From Pelobates cultripes (lineage: Eukaryota; Chordata; Amphibia; Anura; Pelobatidae), in assembly GCA_933207985.1 (NCBI GenBank), contig OW240912.1, positions 248,660,265 to 248,724,264 on the forward strand: a stretch of DNA of 64,000 nt, in the 5' to 3' direction. The notes beneath the pieces were generated by a model that was not told the DNA's origin, searched no databases, and saw nothing but the letters and a program-made list of their open reading frames with translations. Positions 26,901 to 41,900 of this stretch are shown here, in pieces. Each line of letters opens with the position of its first letter. Within the stretch, counting starts at the first letter, position 1. The position numbers were made by a program, and so were the translations under genes.

Positions 26901-29900
26901 TGGGAAATTTGACCAGCTGTTGAAAACTTGTTGTCTGTCTACCAAACCACCTACCTAACATCTCGGAGACAAGCACACATTCTCCTCAAATGTGTGCGTG
27001 TTTATAATGTGTAACATTAGACATGAACACTGCTGAGTTTCAGAATTAAACCTTTCTAGATTATATTCTGTGTCTGTTGGCAATCAGTGTGACTTAGTAC
27101 TTCACGGAAATAATGACACTGTAAACACACACATTACAAATTCGTTGGTTGATTAGTTAATTAGTTAACCCTTAGTTAGTCCAACATCACGCTCTGGTTG
27201 CAATAGCAACCAACTTGTAGAAATAATATAAACAATTCAAGTGTTAAGTTGCCAAGTATTGCAAGACAAAATTATTAAACTCAGAAAAAATAGTTACATG
27301 TGAAAAACCACCCAACTATTGATGAAATGTATTAAACTTGATATTTATTAACTCATCATATGTCCCCGAGTTCGATTCAATTCTAACTCAGAGTTCAATT
27401 AAGATGTCCTTGAGCTCCACATATCGCAACCCCTTACTGAATCAAATCTGCTGGTGGCCAGTGCATTGAGCAGGTATACCATAAAGTAATACTGCACTCA
27501 CAATAAACCAGAACAAATCACTGCTGTCATCAATCCTTGTGCTATGCTGTGAGGTTTGATTGCCCTCCCCCCCTCTAATTTTTGCCTGGGTCTGTGGAAA
27601 ATAATCAGGGTTGTACGTATATAATCTTCAAACCAGCTACAGTAAGAAATTTGTTAGTGGTTTGCAAATTGTTGGATGACAAGATTTGATATTTTAGAAG
27701 TAGGTTAACGTCCATGTGGCTGTAAAAGATACTATAATATTAATTTAAACAGAAACATGTTCCCTGGACAGAGAAAGAAGTATGTTGGCTGATGTTAACT
27801 TGCCTGAGTTTAAATTCTAGTCTCAGGGAGCATTACTTAAAGGGACACTCCAGGCACCATAACAACCTCATCGGAATTAAGTTGTTTTGGTGCAAGGAGG
27901 TTAATGGACACTGATTTACTTCACAGAGCTAAACCATTAACGAACGATTTAACCCCACATTATTGACTTCAACACCCGTTGACTCTTTTCTCACAAAATT
28001 CCTTTGCCGTTCCGAGGCTTGAATTAGTAGTTCCCCATTCAGAAAATGGAGTGAGAAATGTACTTAATTTTCTCACGCTTTGTGACCTCTCATATCCACA
28101 GGTCTCAGTCCAAGGTTTCCTGATTCAAGCCTGCAAAGTTCATTGGGAGAATTAACGAGCGATGGATTAAAGAATTTGAGGTTAAACTGTTTGTTAATGA
28201 TGTAGCCTCTTCAGGTAAGCCAGCGACCAGAGACCTCCTTTGCACCATAAAAACTTAATTCTGATCCCATTGTTATTGTGCTCAGAGTGTTCCTTTAATC
28301 TAATACTCTAGGAATCTGTGGAAGTTTGTTGTAGAAGTCTAAAGTGGTGGATAGAAGTTACCATTACCATATGCACAATATAGTTTGATTGCCAATATTT
28401 GGGGATGCCAACTGTACATGAGGCATAATATAGGTTTTTGTAGACTTCCCCTACTACAAGATGTTTTGAAAGACAACAGCCTCTCTACACCACAATAAAT
28501 ATAAGGATATGGATGTGTCATGGCTACTTAGACGCCATCTTCCCAATAACAGAGCCTGTACCACTCTTTTTGTACTATTAGGATATTATTTAGATTGAGA
28601 TTTTTTTTTTCAGTCAGCTGACAATCAGAGAGACAAAGCACATCAACTTCAGAGAGAGAACCAAACACCACCAACAGAAAAAAAAGAGTTAAATGCAGAG
28701 TCAAGCGAGAGAGCGACAGCTGGGACAGTTAGAACCCTGGCACAATCACATGTCCTGTTCATGCAAGCATCCAGCACACCACCAAGAACACAAGTCCCCC
28801 TCTCTCTGTGAGACTATGCTTAACATAATAATGAAATAATAACAGTAAGGGTTTAACATAACAATAAAACCATAACAATCAGTAGTCTGAGTTGTCACAG
28901 ATGGGATGCATGTTTTGTCAATCTTTGCTTATTGAATGGCACATGCATGTTACTTAACAATATTACTAAGACAACTAGTTATACCATGCTTTTAGAAATA
29001 GTAAACACAATTATACAAGAGAATGAACAAAAACAAACAAAACTGTATATAAAGTAATACAGCAGAGTCTTAGTACAAAATCCACTGGGCAACATTCTAA
29101 GTGTTAGAAATGTAGCAAAACAAAGGAGTAAGAACCATGGTATCAGAAACCAGATACTTAACCATCCAAACATATCTGCTCTGCCCTGATGCATACAGAG
29201 ATCTGCCACAAAACAGGGAAAAACAGTAAACGTGTATACAGGTGTAGCTGCCAAGTTAATCCCAGGTTTGTATGTAAGCTTTACAACATGTCTACTAGAA
29301 TGTCAAGTCCATTTGCTGGATAGTGTCCCTGGAAAATGCCAAAATAGAGATGTATGATGTTATGGAGTAGCAGGTGTAAGGCTATAAAGTCACCTTGCAG
29401 TCCTAAACTCACTTGGCAGTTGCATCTTGTCAGGCCTGGGTCTAAGTCGCACTCCCTGTCTCTGACATCCGGCAATGAAAACTCAAGAATGCAACAACAA
29501 CTTTACCCAGAAAGTGAAACATGGTCAATCGAATACTCCGAGAATGTCCCTATAATGCAACAGAGGCTTCCCACACCACATAGTCTCCTTCTGCTTAGAC
29601 TTCACATTCAATTTTGTGCTGTGGTAATGTTGGTGCTCACTACTGTAAGTAAACTGAGGTCCAGGAGTTTACAAGCATGAAATACAGTAAGATGCCTCTT
29701 CTGACCTATGTGGATGATCAGGCTGCAAAGTCTTGTTTCCAGTAGAATGAGCTTGTTACCTGGTAATGCTGTTAAGCAAGTTCAGCTGCTGCCTGGGGAT
29801 AATTGCCAAAGTAGCAGAGCGATTTTTACTGACACCCAAAGAGCTTCCACAAGCTGTGTCTTTCTAGCATGGCAGATAGGCCTCATTTTTTTTACAGCTA

Positions 29901-32900
29901 TTAAATATGAGGTTGTTTGTTTTTTTTCAACAGAAGTTCGCTGTTTATGAACCAAATAATCACTATGTACCCGATCTCAGGGAATGGTATAATCAATGTA
30001 TATTAAGTCACAAAAGGACCAAAACATTTTTGGAAACGAAACAAAACTCAGTTATATGACAATTTACTAACCTTTATTTATTTTTTCATCTTCACTAACT
30101 TTCTGTGTCCTCTTTAAATATTCTTCTTTCAATTCAATCTGATACCTAGCGTGTTGGGAGAAGACAGAATAGATTGATCTCTTCCACAAAAAAAATAACA
30201 AATCATCTTTTTGTATAGATTTTCAACAAAACAATAGATAGTAAAGAACAAATATGAACAATTGTAGTGGCTTGCAAAAATAAGGGTAACTATTTCAATT
30301 AAAAAAAAAAAACTGACTTACTTAACAAACAATAGCAAAACAAATTATAAATCAAACTTTACAAATAAAAATAAAAAAAATGTAACAGCATTGGAATTTT
30401 CTAAAAATATAATTTTTTTAATGAGAAAAGGGCCCGTCTGTGGTTTCTTTCTTCATCAAATGAAACACATATGTGACTCATAGTGTACCAATTTGTTAAA
30501 GTTGTGTGGGGAACAACTATCTGAATATGCACAAAAACAGAAAAGACAAGAGAAAAGAAAACATCTTCAAGGGAAATGTAATAACAGCCACCTAATTTAT
30601 CACAGAATGCATGATTAAATACCTGAGTAATTCATTTTTAAGCTTATTTTCAAAATTGTCTTCTAGTTTCCTAACTTCCAGCTGTCTCTTCCTTAACAAC
30701 TCTTCCACACTTTTGGTTTTCTCCTCTTGCAACTGTTTAGCCCTGAAGAAAAAAAAATTCATGTGAATTATGTTACTGTACAGAAGATTTTTAACCCTCA
30801 CAACATGTGATAATTTTATAAACACCTGGCTTAGGTAAACAGCATAAGTCTGCAGCAACTCTAATGTACCTCAAATGTGGCACACTCACCACCTTTGAAA
30901 TGTCCATTAGTGAGTGGATATTTAGTCGTGTAGAAATTCACCAGGCAAGTGTGCTAAACAACAGTTGTGAGTAACTTTTAGGCCTGACCAGTAGTGTAGG
31001 AATTGAAATTTAAGTCTGATTTTAATTTTATATTATATAATATAAAATAAAAACTGCTTTAAAGTTACTAGACTGCCTAAAAGTTACTCACAACTGTATA
31101 ATTATCAATTTTGAGGTACTGCACCCTTAGAGTCTTTGTTCCATAAAGGCTACAATAAGCTGCAGACGTTATATGGCCTGGAGTATCCCTTTTCAATAAA
31201 CTAACTAACATATTCAATAAGATTAAAGGAATATGTCAAGCACAGTAACATCATCTCAATGAAATTGCTATGGTGCCTAGAGGTTTTGGGTGCCGCTTTA
31301 CCTTTAGAGGTAAAACAGTTTATGGACAGTTTAACCCCAAAGTTAAATAGTTGGTGTTAATCAGGTCTGCATCTCTTTTTCTGGTGTCCAAGGTTTTATT
31401 GAAGAAGCCTCGAGCTGGATGAGAAAGTTACAGAATGTGGAGCTGGTGATTGACTGAGAGCATCAATTGACCCTCTTGGCCTATCACTTGCACCCAGCTA
31501 GAGGCTTACTCATCGCACCCTTGGACATCGCCAGAAGAAGAGGTGCAGAGCTGATGGACGTTGTCTACTTAACTTCGGGATTAAGTGGTTTGTAAATGGT
31601 TTAACCCCTGTAAATTAAGATGACGCACAGGTCCTCCAAACAGTTTCCTATAATCTTTTGTAAACCCATACTGTGGGTGAACCCTTGAAAATTTTGATAG
31701 AATAAATTATCACACCAAAAACAGTACTAAATGTTTTTTTTTTAAATGATTCCTAATTTACATACAGTTCAAAGGCTTCTATCCGCTGCCGAAAATCTGT
31801 TTCTCTGCTCCGTACCAGCTCAATCTCTTTCAGCAAAGTTTGTCTCTGTGAATACATTTCCTTTGCTTCTATCTGTAAAAATAAATTTTTAACTTTTGAA
31901 GACCTTGTGCAATACGTAATGTAAGCACCAATAATGTAAGCTAAAGCACTAATGGTCCATTATATTATTGACTTTTAAATATGTGTGATTCAGATCGTAA
32001 AAAATAAAATAAAAATAAAGAAAAACAACACATTTATCATCAAATTAGCAATTGAAGCACAACATTTTTTTTTATTCTTTATTTTTGTTGTGCAAATAAT
32101 AACATAACCACAACAGCAGGGGAAGCGAAAAAAACAGACAGTATAAGATTATAACATGCCATGCAGAACAATTGCACAAATGTTATAGTTATGGTATTCT
32201 AGCAGGCAAGCCGAGTACAGTATAATAAATGTAAAACAAGCCTAATAAACATGTCAAAGAATATGAGTATTAAATGCATAGTAGATTATTCAGACAGTTT
32301 ATGTCAATAATAAAAATAACTGGGTAGACATGCCTTAATTCACAAGATTTGTCCAATATATTGCTATGGACTCCTCCTTGGATTAAAAAAAACTAAAACT
32401 TTAACTGTTCAGGCGCCTATGTTTCAGGTGATAGTAAGATAAAAGTAAAACACACACTTGTAAAGCTGCACATAAAGAAGGAAGGTAAATCAACTGGAGC
32501 CCTGCTTAACAAGCACCATGAGCATATAGGGAAGGCATTAGATTGCTGCAACAATGAGCAATGGAATACTTGTTATTATGCCATCCCCAAAGGCACACAG
32601 CAACCCCCGTCCCAGCTAGACCCTGTAGAAACAGAGTCCCTGCAGAGTGTCCCCCCCTTTTTTTTTTGACAATCTTTATTTATTTGGAGTTTCAAGTTTG
32701 GATAGGGTTACAGAAAAATAAAGGAGTGGTCAGTGTAACAGGTGTTCTAAAAGTACAGTTTTGTGAACAATCGTTTCAAACTGTATTGAACAGTGCGATA
32801 TACATAGGATGTTGGTCAAGTCAGTTTCGAGGCTTGTGAATGGGATTCGGTTTATGCATTTACATAGTATTATTCTTGCGGACACACGTTGTGCACTTTA

Positions 32901-35900
32901 CATTGCCTGTGTATTGTACACTTAGTACCATGTTTCAGTGTTGTAACATTCTACGAAAAGCAATGTGGGAAATAGACACTGTCTCAGGGCCGATGTTCGG
33001 CTTTCTGCGTTTGCGTTGTTCAGGCGATAGCCCGAGGACCACCGCCTGAAGCCCTGGCTTAGAGTTGTGTTTTCTGCCACTTGGTGGCATGTCCTTGATT
33101 AGTGTCATTTCTGTCAGTGGTTTGGTGTAAATTGTGCGGGTCTGAAAGTGGCACCCTGCTAAGTTTTGTTGCTGGGTCAGCAGGTGTACTGTATGGTGGG
33201 TGCCGGTGTCATTTGTGCCACACCTAGTGTAGCCTAGCCCCCATCCGATCTCCATGTCATCACTTTGTGTTTTGCAGGGAAAGTCCACCTTTCAGTGTAT
33301 GCCAGTGTCTTGTTGGGGTGCGCAGAGTCAGATTGGACTTTCTCGGTGTGATAGAAGTGTTTCTGTGTTGTATGCCCGTCACTGTTTCAGTGGGGTGAGG
33401 GGGAGGGAGCTTACAAGGGTCTTGGGAGGAGGGGGGGATTGGGGGAAGGGCAAGAGATCCGGGTGGCCTACGTGTCCCAGGGGAATTATCAGTGTTAGCG
33501 TGTCTTGCGGAGTGTCCCTTCTTATGTACACTGCTCCACCAGTTGACCAGCGAGTTCTCCATGTATCCAGCCCATAAGTATAATCAGATTCCCAGGGAAC
33601 GCTCATCTGGCACCTCTCCTGTCGACGCCTGGCGTTCCTGATTGTCGGGCATTGATGTGAAGGACTGAGCTTCAAGGTTAGAGTCCGCTGTAGTCAGGCA
33701 GCATTGTGCGCGGTAGTCGGGCTGTTTCCATCTGCTGTAGTAGGTCAGCCATGTGCCGGGACCCGGCCTAGAATTGGTTAGATGTATAAAGAGGCAAGCT
33801 GGGTAAGCCTTTTGTTCGCAGCTTGATAGGCCTGATTGGCAGCCATCTTGTGGTCCGAGTTGTAGTACAGGATGAGGTACACTGCCTCTTTAGAAAGCGT
33901 TGGGTCATTCCAGTGGGGACCAGGATAACCCCCGCCAGTCCAAAGTTGGGGGGGAGGGAACGTGGCCGCCTAGTGGATCCACGAGCTGTGCGGCCTTTGG
34001 TAGAAAGGTAAGGCGATGGCCGTCCACCTCGCCCCCCACTTGAGCAGCCCGCAAATTCCAGACCCTCAATATTTCCGCCAGTGCTCTAGCACTCGAGTAC
34101 TGCATCTGCCCCACTTTCTGCTTAGTACATCATGAATGTTGACTTTTAGGCACCAGATGGGTGAGTCAACTGCCGATTATCTGCTGAAATCACTAAAGCT
34201 TGAAGGAGCTAGTCTGGCCCCTCCCCCGAAGCGCAACATTTTAAAAATGGAACAAGATCGCCATAGGAATGAATGCTTTGTTTGTGCAAACTGCTCTACT
34301 TAAAAGGGACACTCCGAGCAACGATACAACTTTATTGAATTTGAGTTCTGGTTTCATAAATTTACTGTATTTTATTTATTTATTTTGCATGCAAAAAGCT
34401 TTGTAGTTTTAGTAAAATAAATCAATGTTTAGTAAAATGTGGCAACATAAGCCTGCCTCCTTGTCATGCTTTCTTTCTTTTTTTTTGAATTCTTTATTTT
34501 TGTGGTGCTTTGAATGTACAACATGTAAGAAAAGTCATTTTGATATCACAAGATTAGCGTAAGAGCAATACATTATTTGTCAAGGTTTCAGCACCATTTT
34601 TTGTTATAATGAGAGGAGAAAGACATTTCAGCTGAAAAATTTGCAACAGTAAGTATGCTGAGAAATGTCATATGATATTCTACACTTTTGTAGGTATTAT
34701 GAAGCGCACATCAGGTCAGGCATGAAGCAATTCAAGAGAGTCACAAGGAGGGTACAAACTGACCACTTGAGGGGGGCGCATATACCACTGGGACTCTTTG
34801 TCATATAATGATACAGCGTCACACTAAATGAGGTTTAAGCTAAACCCCCCAAAAACTGAAACTAAACAAATGAAAGGACACAGCACTTCCAAGGGAGCAT
34901 AGTTAGTGAACGTTAGACAGATATGGTCATCAATATGGGGACCTTTCACATAGGTCAGCAGCCTTGGTGGTAAGTTCCTGTTCAGCCACTATCTTGAGTT
35001 GAGTGACATGTGGCAGGTATCGGAGAGTCTCCAAAAGCACCAGGGTGAGGTGGATCATCCCTCCAACTCCAGGCCTGAATGAAGGCCTACATTGTCAAGC
35101 CACAGACTTGGGAGCTTGTGTAGTCAGAGTCCTTCCCTTTCACACTGCATGAGACCTGTTTGGACGGTTGTCGTTGGTGGTGTGCGGTCTCCTGCTACGT
35201 GGTTGATGCAGCAGGGTAATACCCCCTCTGGCCCTCAGCCTGGCTGGGCTGATATTGTGAGGAGAGTGTGCGTGTGTTGTCGGTGGCCAAGAGTGTCCCA
35301 TTCCCCCTCCGATTACTTTCGACCTGATCTCATACTTAATGCTGGGGTGAAGGTGGTGCTGTGCGAGCCTCAATTGCTTCCCAGAAACGGTTGAAGATGT
35401 CATCCAGTTGCTTCAGTGTTTGCTCCTCATAACTCTGCTGGACACTCCAGGGCTGCTTGTGCCCATAGGGTATGCACGCTGCCGCCATCTTTGGAGATGC
35501 TGCTGTCGTGTGAGCTGGGGAAGTCTCTGGCCCAGTGGGGACCATATAAAACCCCGCCAGTCCAAAGGGTCTACCGATTTGTACTGTGAGGACGCAGGCA
35601 GCTCAAGGAGCAAGAGCAGCAGTCTCTCCCGCCTGAGTACTCTGCTAGGCCCCTCCGGCGCTTATAGCTTGTAAGCTCGCAACGAAACCACCCGTTTGGT
35701 TCCGAAGACAGGCAGTCCACAAATCTGGCAAAAAGTAGGTGCTAGGCAGTTGGTAACTTAGAAATTGCAAGGTTCAAGAGAGGAGCTCCCACAGAATGTG
35801 TCTGGCCATGCAGGGCAGGCCCCGCCCCAGTCATGCTTTCTAATTCTAGAAAAAAAGACTTCCTTATCAGTGTACATACACTGCTCAGCCAATGACAGAA

Positions 35901-38900
35901 CTGAATAAACCCGAAGCCAAGTAATGTGAATTAGAGAAGCCACCCAGGCTTTTGCTCCTTGAGCTGCCTGCGTCCTCACAGTCCAATTCGCAGACCCTAT
36001 GGACTGGCGGGGTTTTATATGGTCCCCACTGGGCCAAAGACTTCCTCAGCTCACACAACAGCAGCATCTCCAAAGATATCACCACATAACTGTCTGTTGT
36101 TCTTCTAACTGACTTACACGCATGGCTGTAGATTAAATGAAGCAGCTTCATTGTATAATAAAAGTAAGCAGAGAAAAAGAAGTACATGAGCTAAACGTTA
36201 CAACCTACGGAAAGTGGAACACTGAGTTTCCTGAAGAATTGCCAGTTTAGTAAATAACCTGTTAGTGTTGGAACTGTCAGAACCAGATTCTCTATTAGCT
36301 ACCAGCCTAAACAACAGGATTACAATAAATCTGACATCTTAAAAAGCAATGGATGTATCTCTCAGCACTTAACATTCACATAACAAGTGCAGAAGATCTG
36401 TGGATTTACGGATAATATTATTACATTTTCAGACTGGTCAGTGGCAAACTATATAGCGAGAATAGCAAACACAAATATTAAGAATGAGATCATGTGCATG
36501 CTAAGAGATCATAATAATCAACTTGGATTACAGACGTTTAAAAAACAATTGTGAAACCAGCTTTATATTTAATCATTCATGTAATCAGTTTCCATATAAT
36601 GCAATTTGTATAGCAGAATAGCGGAATCTATCAGACAGCCATTTGAGGGGCTTCCAGGTTGGTAACGGATTTTTTGTCGTCTAAATGACACTGGACGTCC
36701 TCAAGCTCTGCACGAGGACATCCAGCGTCTTGATGTACAAGGCCTTTATTTATTTTTTTCAAATATTTTAGTTACCTCTTGCTGAGTCTGTAGTCTCTCG
36801 ATGGCATTCTTTTCCCGTGACAGTAAACTTTCTGATTTTAACTGGTATGCTTTCTCTAACTGTCTTTGAAAATCAGCTATTTCTTTCTGAGATTTTTCTT
36901 TTTCTTCCAGCTTAATTCTTGCTATTTCAACTTCTTTAAAGTGTTGCAGCTAGGGAAAGGAAAAAATACAAAATTAGAAACAAGTGATCAATTCATCAAA
37001 CATGTTTCTTTCGAACTACTATATAAACACACTGAACATGCTACCATTTATACACACAAACAATATAAAAAATGGGACAGAGAAACTTGAAAAAACACTC
37101 CTGCATTAACACACTACACTGTATTATCCAGTGTTCAATTAATCCCTTGGTACTTTGTGTGGATGTACACTGTTTAGGTCCCAGTATGTTCTTTGGGTGG
37201 GTTTCATTCAGATTGGAACCACTTCTCGCTTTCGGTCATCAAAAGGACCTTCTCGTGGGTGAGGCAGGAGATACTGGAACCCGTGTATAAGATAGGAATA
37301 CAACCAAATTGCCTGGTAACTCCTATATAACAGTAACTGTGGGGACTACATTGGTCCCAGAAGCTCCACTCGGGCCTATCCATTTCTCTGCCATCTTGAG
37401 CTATATATAACCGCAGTGTTATGTGTGTTTCATCTTATTGTGACACCAAAGCCTAGGGCACCAGATAAGCTAATGAAAAAGGCTTAGGTGAGTTTGTTAT
37501 GTTCCTGGTTTGTCTGACAGAAACTTTAGCGACGGTTCCCAAGCGGCCGAGTAGAAAGGGTATTTATGGGACAAGGAGGTGTTTATCTCTTCCATTAGCC
37601 TAATCGTTTCAACCTTTTGTATCCATTCCCTAGGTGAGGGAAGGGAGTGTGTTCTTCCATTTTACTGGAATGAGAAGGTTCGCTGCTGACAATAAGTGAG
37701 ATATTAGGGCTTTTTGAGGTTTAGGACATGGGGTCTGGTGTAGTAGGAATATGGTCGTTATCAGTATAAGTTTCATGAAAATTCCCACTATAGCATCAAT
37801 CACTGACACTGTCCTTGACCAGTATGCTCGGATATCCTTGACCAGTGCCGCCAGGTTGATTACATCTGCAGCAGGCATCTACAGTAGTGGGAAAAAGGCT
37901 ATGTAATTTAGATGGTGAGTAGTACCAACAAGATACCCTCTTATAGTGACTTTCTTGCATGGTGTTACATACTATCGATGTGTGAATTTGTTTGAATACC
38001 ATTTCTCATTCCCTTTGTGATAAGGTGATATTTAGCTCTTGGGCCCAAGGAGTGGTGAAGTGAGGTTACTGTCCCTTGTGTTCCTCTTGTAGCATTTTGT
38101 ATAGTGTGAGAGCCTTTGAGGAGTTTCTCGGTGGAGTGTAGGAATTGAGATAGTTGGACATATTTGTAAGTTTGAAGGACTGAAAGTTAGGTTGATTTCA
38201 TCAGATTGTTGAGGGGCTTGACCAAGTGTCCGTCCAGGACCGACGTCAGCCTAAGATAAGATGTTGTGTCTGGATCCCTTAAAAAAACAACAACAACAAA
38301 ATCGCAAGAGTGAGTGGGAATCCCCAGTGGGAATAGTGGGATACCTGTCAGTGGATATTGTGGAAAGGGGTATGGGGCGATGGATGGTAATTTTTTTATT
38401 ATGTTCCACATGTGGAGGGTCAGGGTTATAGTATGATATGGGGTTTGGCATGCGCGGAGATAAGTGGTCCCAGCCAGGGTATCATGTATAGTGGTATCAG
38501 AAGGAACAAGTCCGCCAATAGCACCCATTGTGTCTGTGGTGTCAGGTTGGTCCATTCAGTCTGGTTAATATAGTCGCTCTGTGATATAGACCTATGTTGG
38601 GAAAGTCGAGTCCCTCCTGTGTTTTGGGTCGTATTAGGTCAAGAGATAGTCTGGGATGTTTGTGGGGCCATACAAATTTAGTGAATAATTGTTTAATTTT
38701 GTTAAAGAAGGATTTGGGGGTATGAATGGGGAGGGTTTGAAGAAGGTACAAGATTTTCAGTAGGGTATACATTTTTTACAATATTTATTTGACATAGCCA
38801 GACAAATTGAGGTTTATTCCAGGAGGCGAGGTCCCTATCTATTATGTGGAGAAGCGGTTCAGAATTGAAGTTGTATGTTTTACTGAGATCCGGAGATAAA

Positions 38901-41900
38901 TATACCCCTAAATACTTGATGTCATTGTTGGCCGAATCAAAGGGATTCTTGAGATGGGTCATCTATCATGAAGGGTAGGATCTTGCTTTTGGAGAAGTTA
39001 ACTTGGAAGTTGCATACCTTATTATAGAGGGAGATTTCCTCCAGTAGTGGGGCCAGTGACGTGATGGGAGACGTCAGCGTGAATAGAAGATCATCAGCGA
39101 AGGCCGGGACCTTGAATTAATGTTGTTTATCCGGAAACCTTGAATTTCCTCTCTGTCACGGATCCCCTGAAGAAAGGTTCCATCGTGAAGATGAAAAGGA
39201 GAGGGGAGAGAGAGTACCCCTGTCAGGTTTTGGAGTAGGGGTCGCAATTTTGTTAAGATTTTTGTAAATAGTTTTATATTTATGTTGATCAGGGATATCG
39301 GTCAGTAACTGCCACAATTTGTGGGGTCTTTCCCTGGTTTTGGTAACAATGTTATGTGTGCCTCCAAAGCGGAGGATGGTAGTGTTTGAGTGTCAGAAAG
39401 TAAGTTAAAGGCTTGTGTAAATGGGTCGGCTAGTATGTTGGCAAATAACTTGTAGTATTTTGCTGTAAAGCCATCTGGGCCCGGGCTCTTGTTCAAGGGT
39501 AATGCATGTACCACTTTATCAAATTCTGTCTTTGTTAGTGGTGCATCGAGGGCTTGCAGGGCGTTAACTGAGATTTTGTTCTTTACCCTAGGGTTAAGGA
39601 AGTTTATAATGTTTATTTGGGGTGGCGGGTCATCCGTCAGATTGTATGATTTAGAGTAATATTGGTGGAAGGCTTCCATAATATCTGGTAGTGTGTGGGA
39701 TATACCCGTATTGCGGGGTTTGATCTTGGCTATGAAAGTGTTTTGTCTGCATTGTTTCAGTGCGTTGACCAAAAGTTGCCCACATTTCCCTCCCATGGAG
39801 TAGTAAGATTGTTTGGTGCGTAGCACTTTGTTTTTGATCTGAGCATTTAAAAGTTGTTGTAGTTCTGAGCGTTTTGAGATGAAGTGTTTATATGCATTTA
39901 TTGTTATCTGTTTATTTGTGGGTTAATTCAAGTGCCCTCATTTGATCAGTAACGGTTTTTAGTTTAGCTTCCCACATCTTTTTGTGCTTACAGGCAAGAG
40001 CAATAATCTGGCCTCTAAGGACACATTTGTGTGCCTCCCAGGTGATCTGTAAGGATGTGTCTTGTCTGTGGGAGTGTGTATTTGCGAAATGACTTATTTG
40101 TTGTTGAGTATAAGGTCATTCAATTTCCACTGGAACGACTTCAGTGGCAGAGAAGGGATACAGATGACAAGAGACAGGGGTGCATGATCTGACCAGGTTA
40201 TCGCGCCATATGTACACGAGCTAACTAGATGCAAAAATCTGTGTGGGAGAAAGAACATATCCAGTCTAGACTATGTATATGTGGCATGTGAGTAGTATGA
40301 GTAATCTCTCAGATTAGGGTGCAGGATTCGCCAACAGTCAAACAGTTGTGGTTGGTCAAGAAGGTGAGAGAATTGTTTGGTCAGGTGTGTAGAGGTGGTG
40401 GAGGTCGTATCCATGACTGAATCAAGTGAAACATTATAGTCTCCACTCATGATGAATATTCCGTCTGTAAAGGTTTCCACAGATTGTATATATTGAGTGC
40501 CTTGCATTGCTTCCTATTTGGCAATTAATATTCACAAGCGTAACCATGTTGTGGCCTATTTTCCCCTTAACCATCAAAAACCTCATACAAACCTTTGCCT
40601 CTGAGAAGTGGCCAAAGTAGCCAATCGGGTAATTCATTGCTTCTAAAGTGGGTTTCTTGAATTAAGGCTGTCAGCTTTTAATTTATGAAGTTCCGTTAGG
40701 ACTAACGAACGTTTTTCTGGAGAGTTTAAGCCTCGAGCACTGAGGGTTATAACCTGTGGGGTAGCCATTTACAAGGGGTGGTGTGGGTGGCGGATTTCTC
40801 TTGCCACCCTCTGACAGAGCTCAGCAAATATGAAAAAACAAACATAAATGAATAAAAGTTGACTATATACAATCAAATCTAGAAATAATAGGATTGGAGC
40901 ATTATGAAATGTTATAAAAAAGTGACCTTGACACTGGCAGGCATAGGGGGAAACCTCCGTGACAGTCTCAAGTCCAATCCGTTAAGGGGACCAAGAACCT
41001 TACTGTCACCGCAGGAAGGTGCAATACCTATAAGAAGGTAGGGGTGAAATGTGGTGTACATGGCAGGGGGATAGAATCTCTACAAAAGAGAAATGAGCAG
41101 AATCGAAAGGGTCGCTGGGAAACGTCGTCCATTCCCAGGATGATCCTAACTTAAATATGTTTTTGGTAAGTAGTTAGGGGCGAAATATTCATGCAATTAA
41201 AGGTAGTGAATGGGGGCGGTGGTAGGGTGCATGTGGTCACGGAGCAGTAGTTAGGTGAGTTGTGGAGGGTTTGGCTAGTGGGATCCAAGAGTTGGATCTT
41301 CAATAAGTTTGGCTTCAAGAAGTGGCTTTTTTGCGCATCGCACCCTGGCAATGACAATAGAGCCCCGAAGTGAACTAGGGGAGAAGGGGAAAGAGGGAAG
41401 CTTTTTTTTTTTTTAAAGTGTTTTACTTCTTTCTGTGTTCACCCTTCCCAGAACTCGTTTTATGATGATCTAGTTGTGCCACTGATTCTGGTAGTTAGTA
41501 GGGGGCGTTCTTGGCAGCCCATTAGAGGCTTACTGGCAAAATGCAGAAATAATACATATACTGGGAGATACCGCTAATCCTCATGTTCTTTAGCATGTCT
41601 CTCACCTCATTGTCAACTTGGTGGCTTGATGCCTCTGACGCCCCCCCAGGCTCGATGGCGGTATGTCAGAGCGCGGCAAGTAAAGCACCATATTGGGGCC
41701 TGCTGTCAAGGCTCCAGATTTGCGGGTTTTGCTAGAGGTTTGCTGTGAGGATGTGGACCTTTTGGGGTGCCCCATATTTTTTTATTTTCGTTTGTTTCAG
41801 TCAGATTCTACCCGCAGGACGACAGAGCTAGTCTAGGCTGTGACCATTCAGTTCTGTGGTTGGCTCTATCCTCCCTCCCTGCTTTATTTATTTTCAGTGG

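Noticed and set aside
33254..33675. Overlapping 98-107-codon frames on both strands
   Set aside because: They fall in a GC-richer nested retroposon. Neither strand shows a domain.
35092..35674. Frames of 87-100 codons on both strands
   Set aside because: They lie inside the L1-like insertion with its target duplication and are not host genes.
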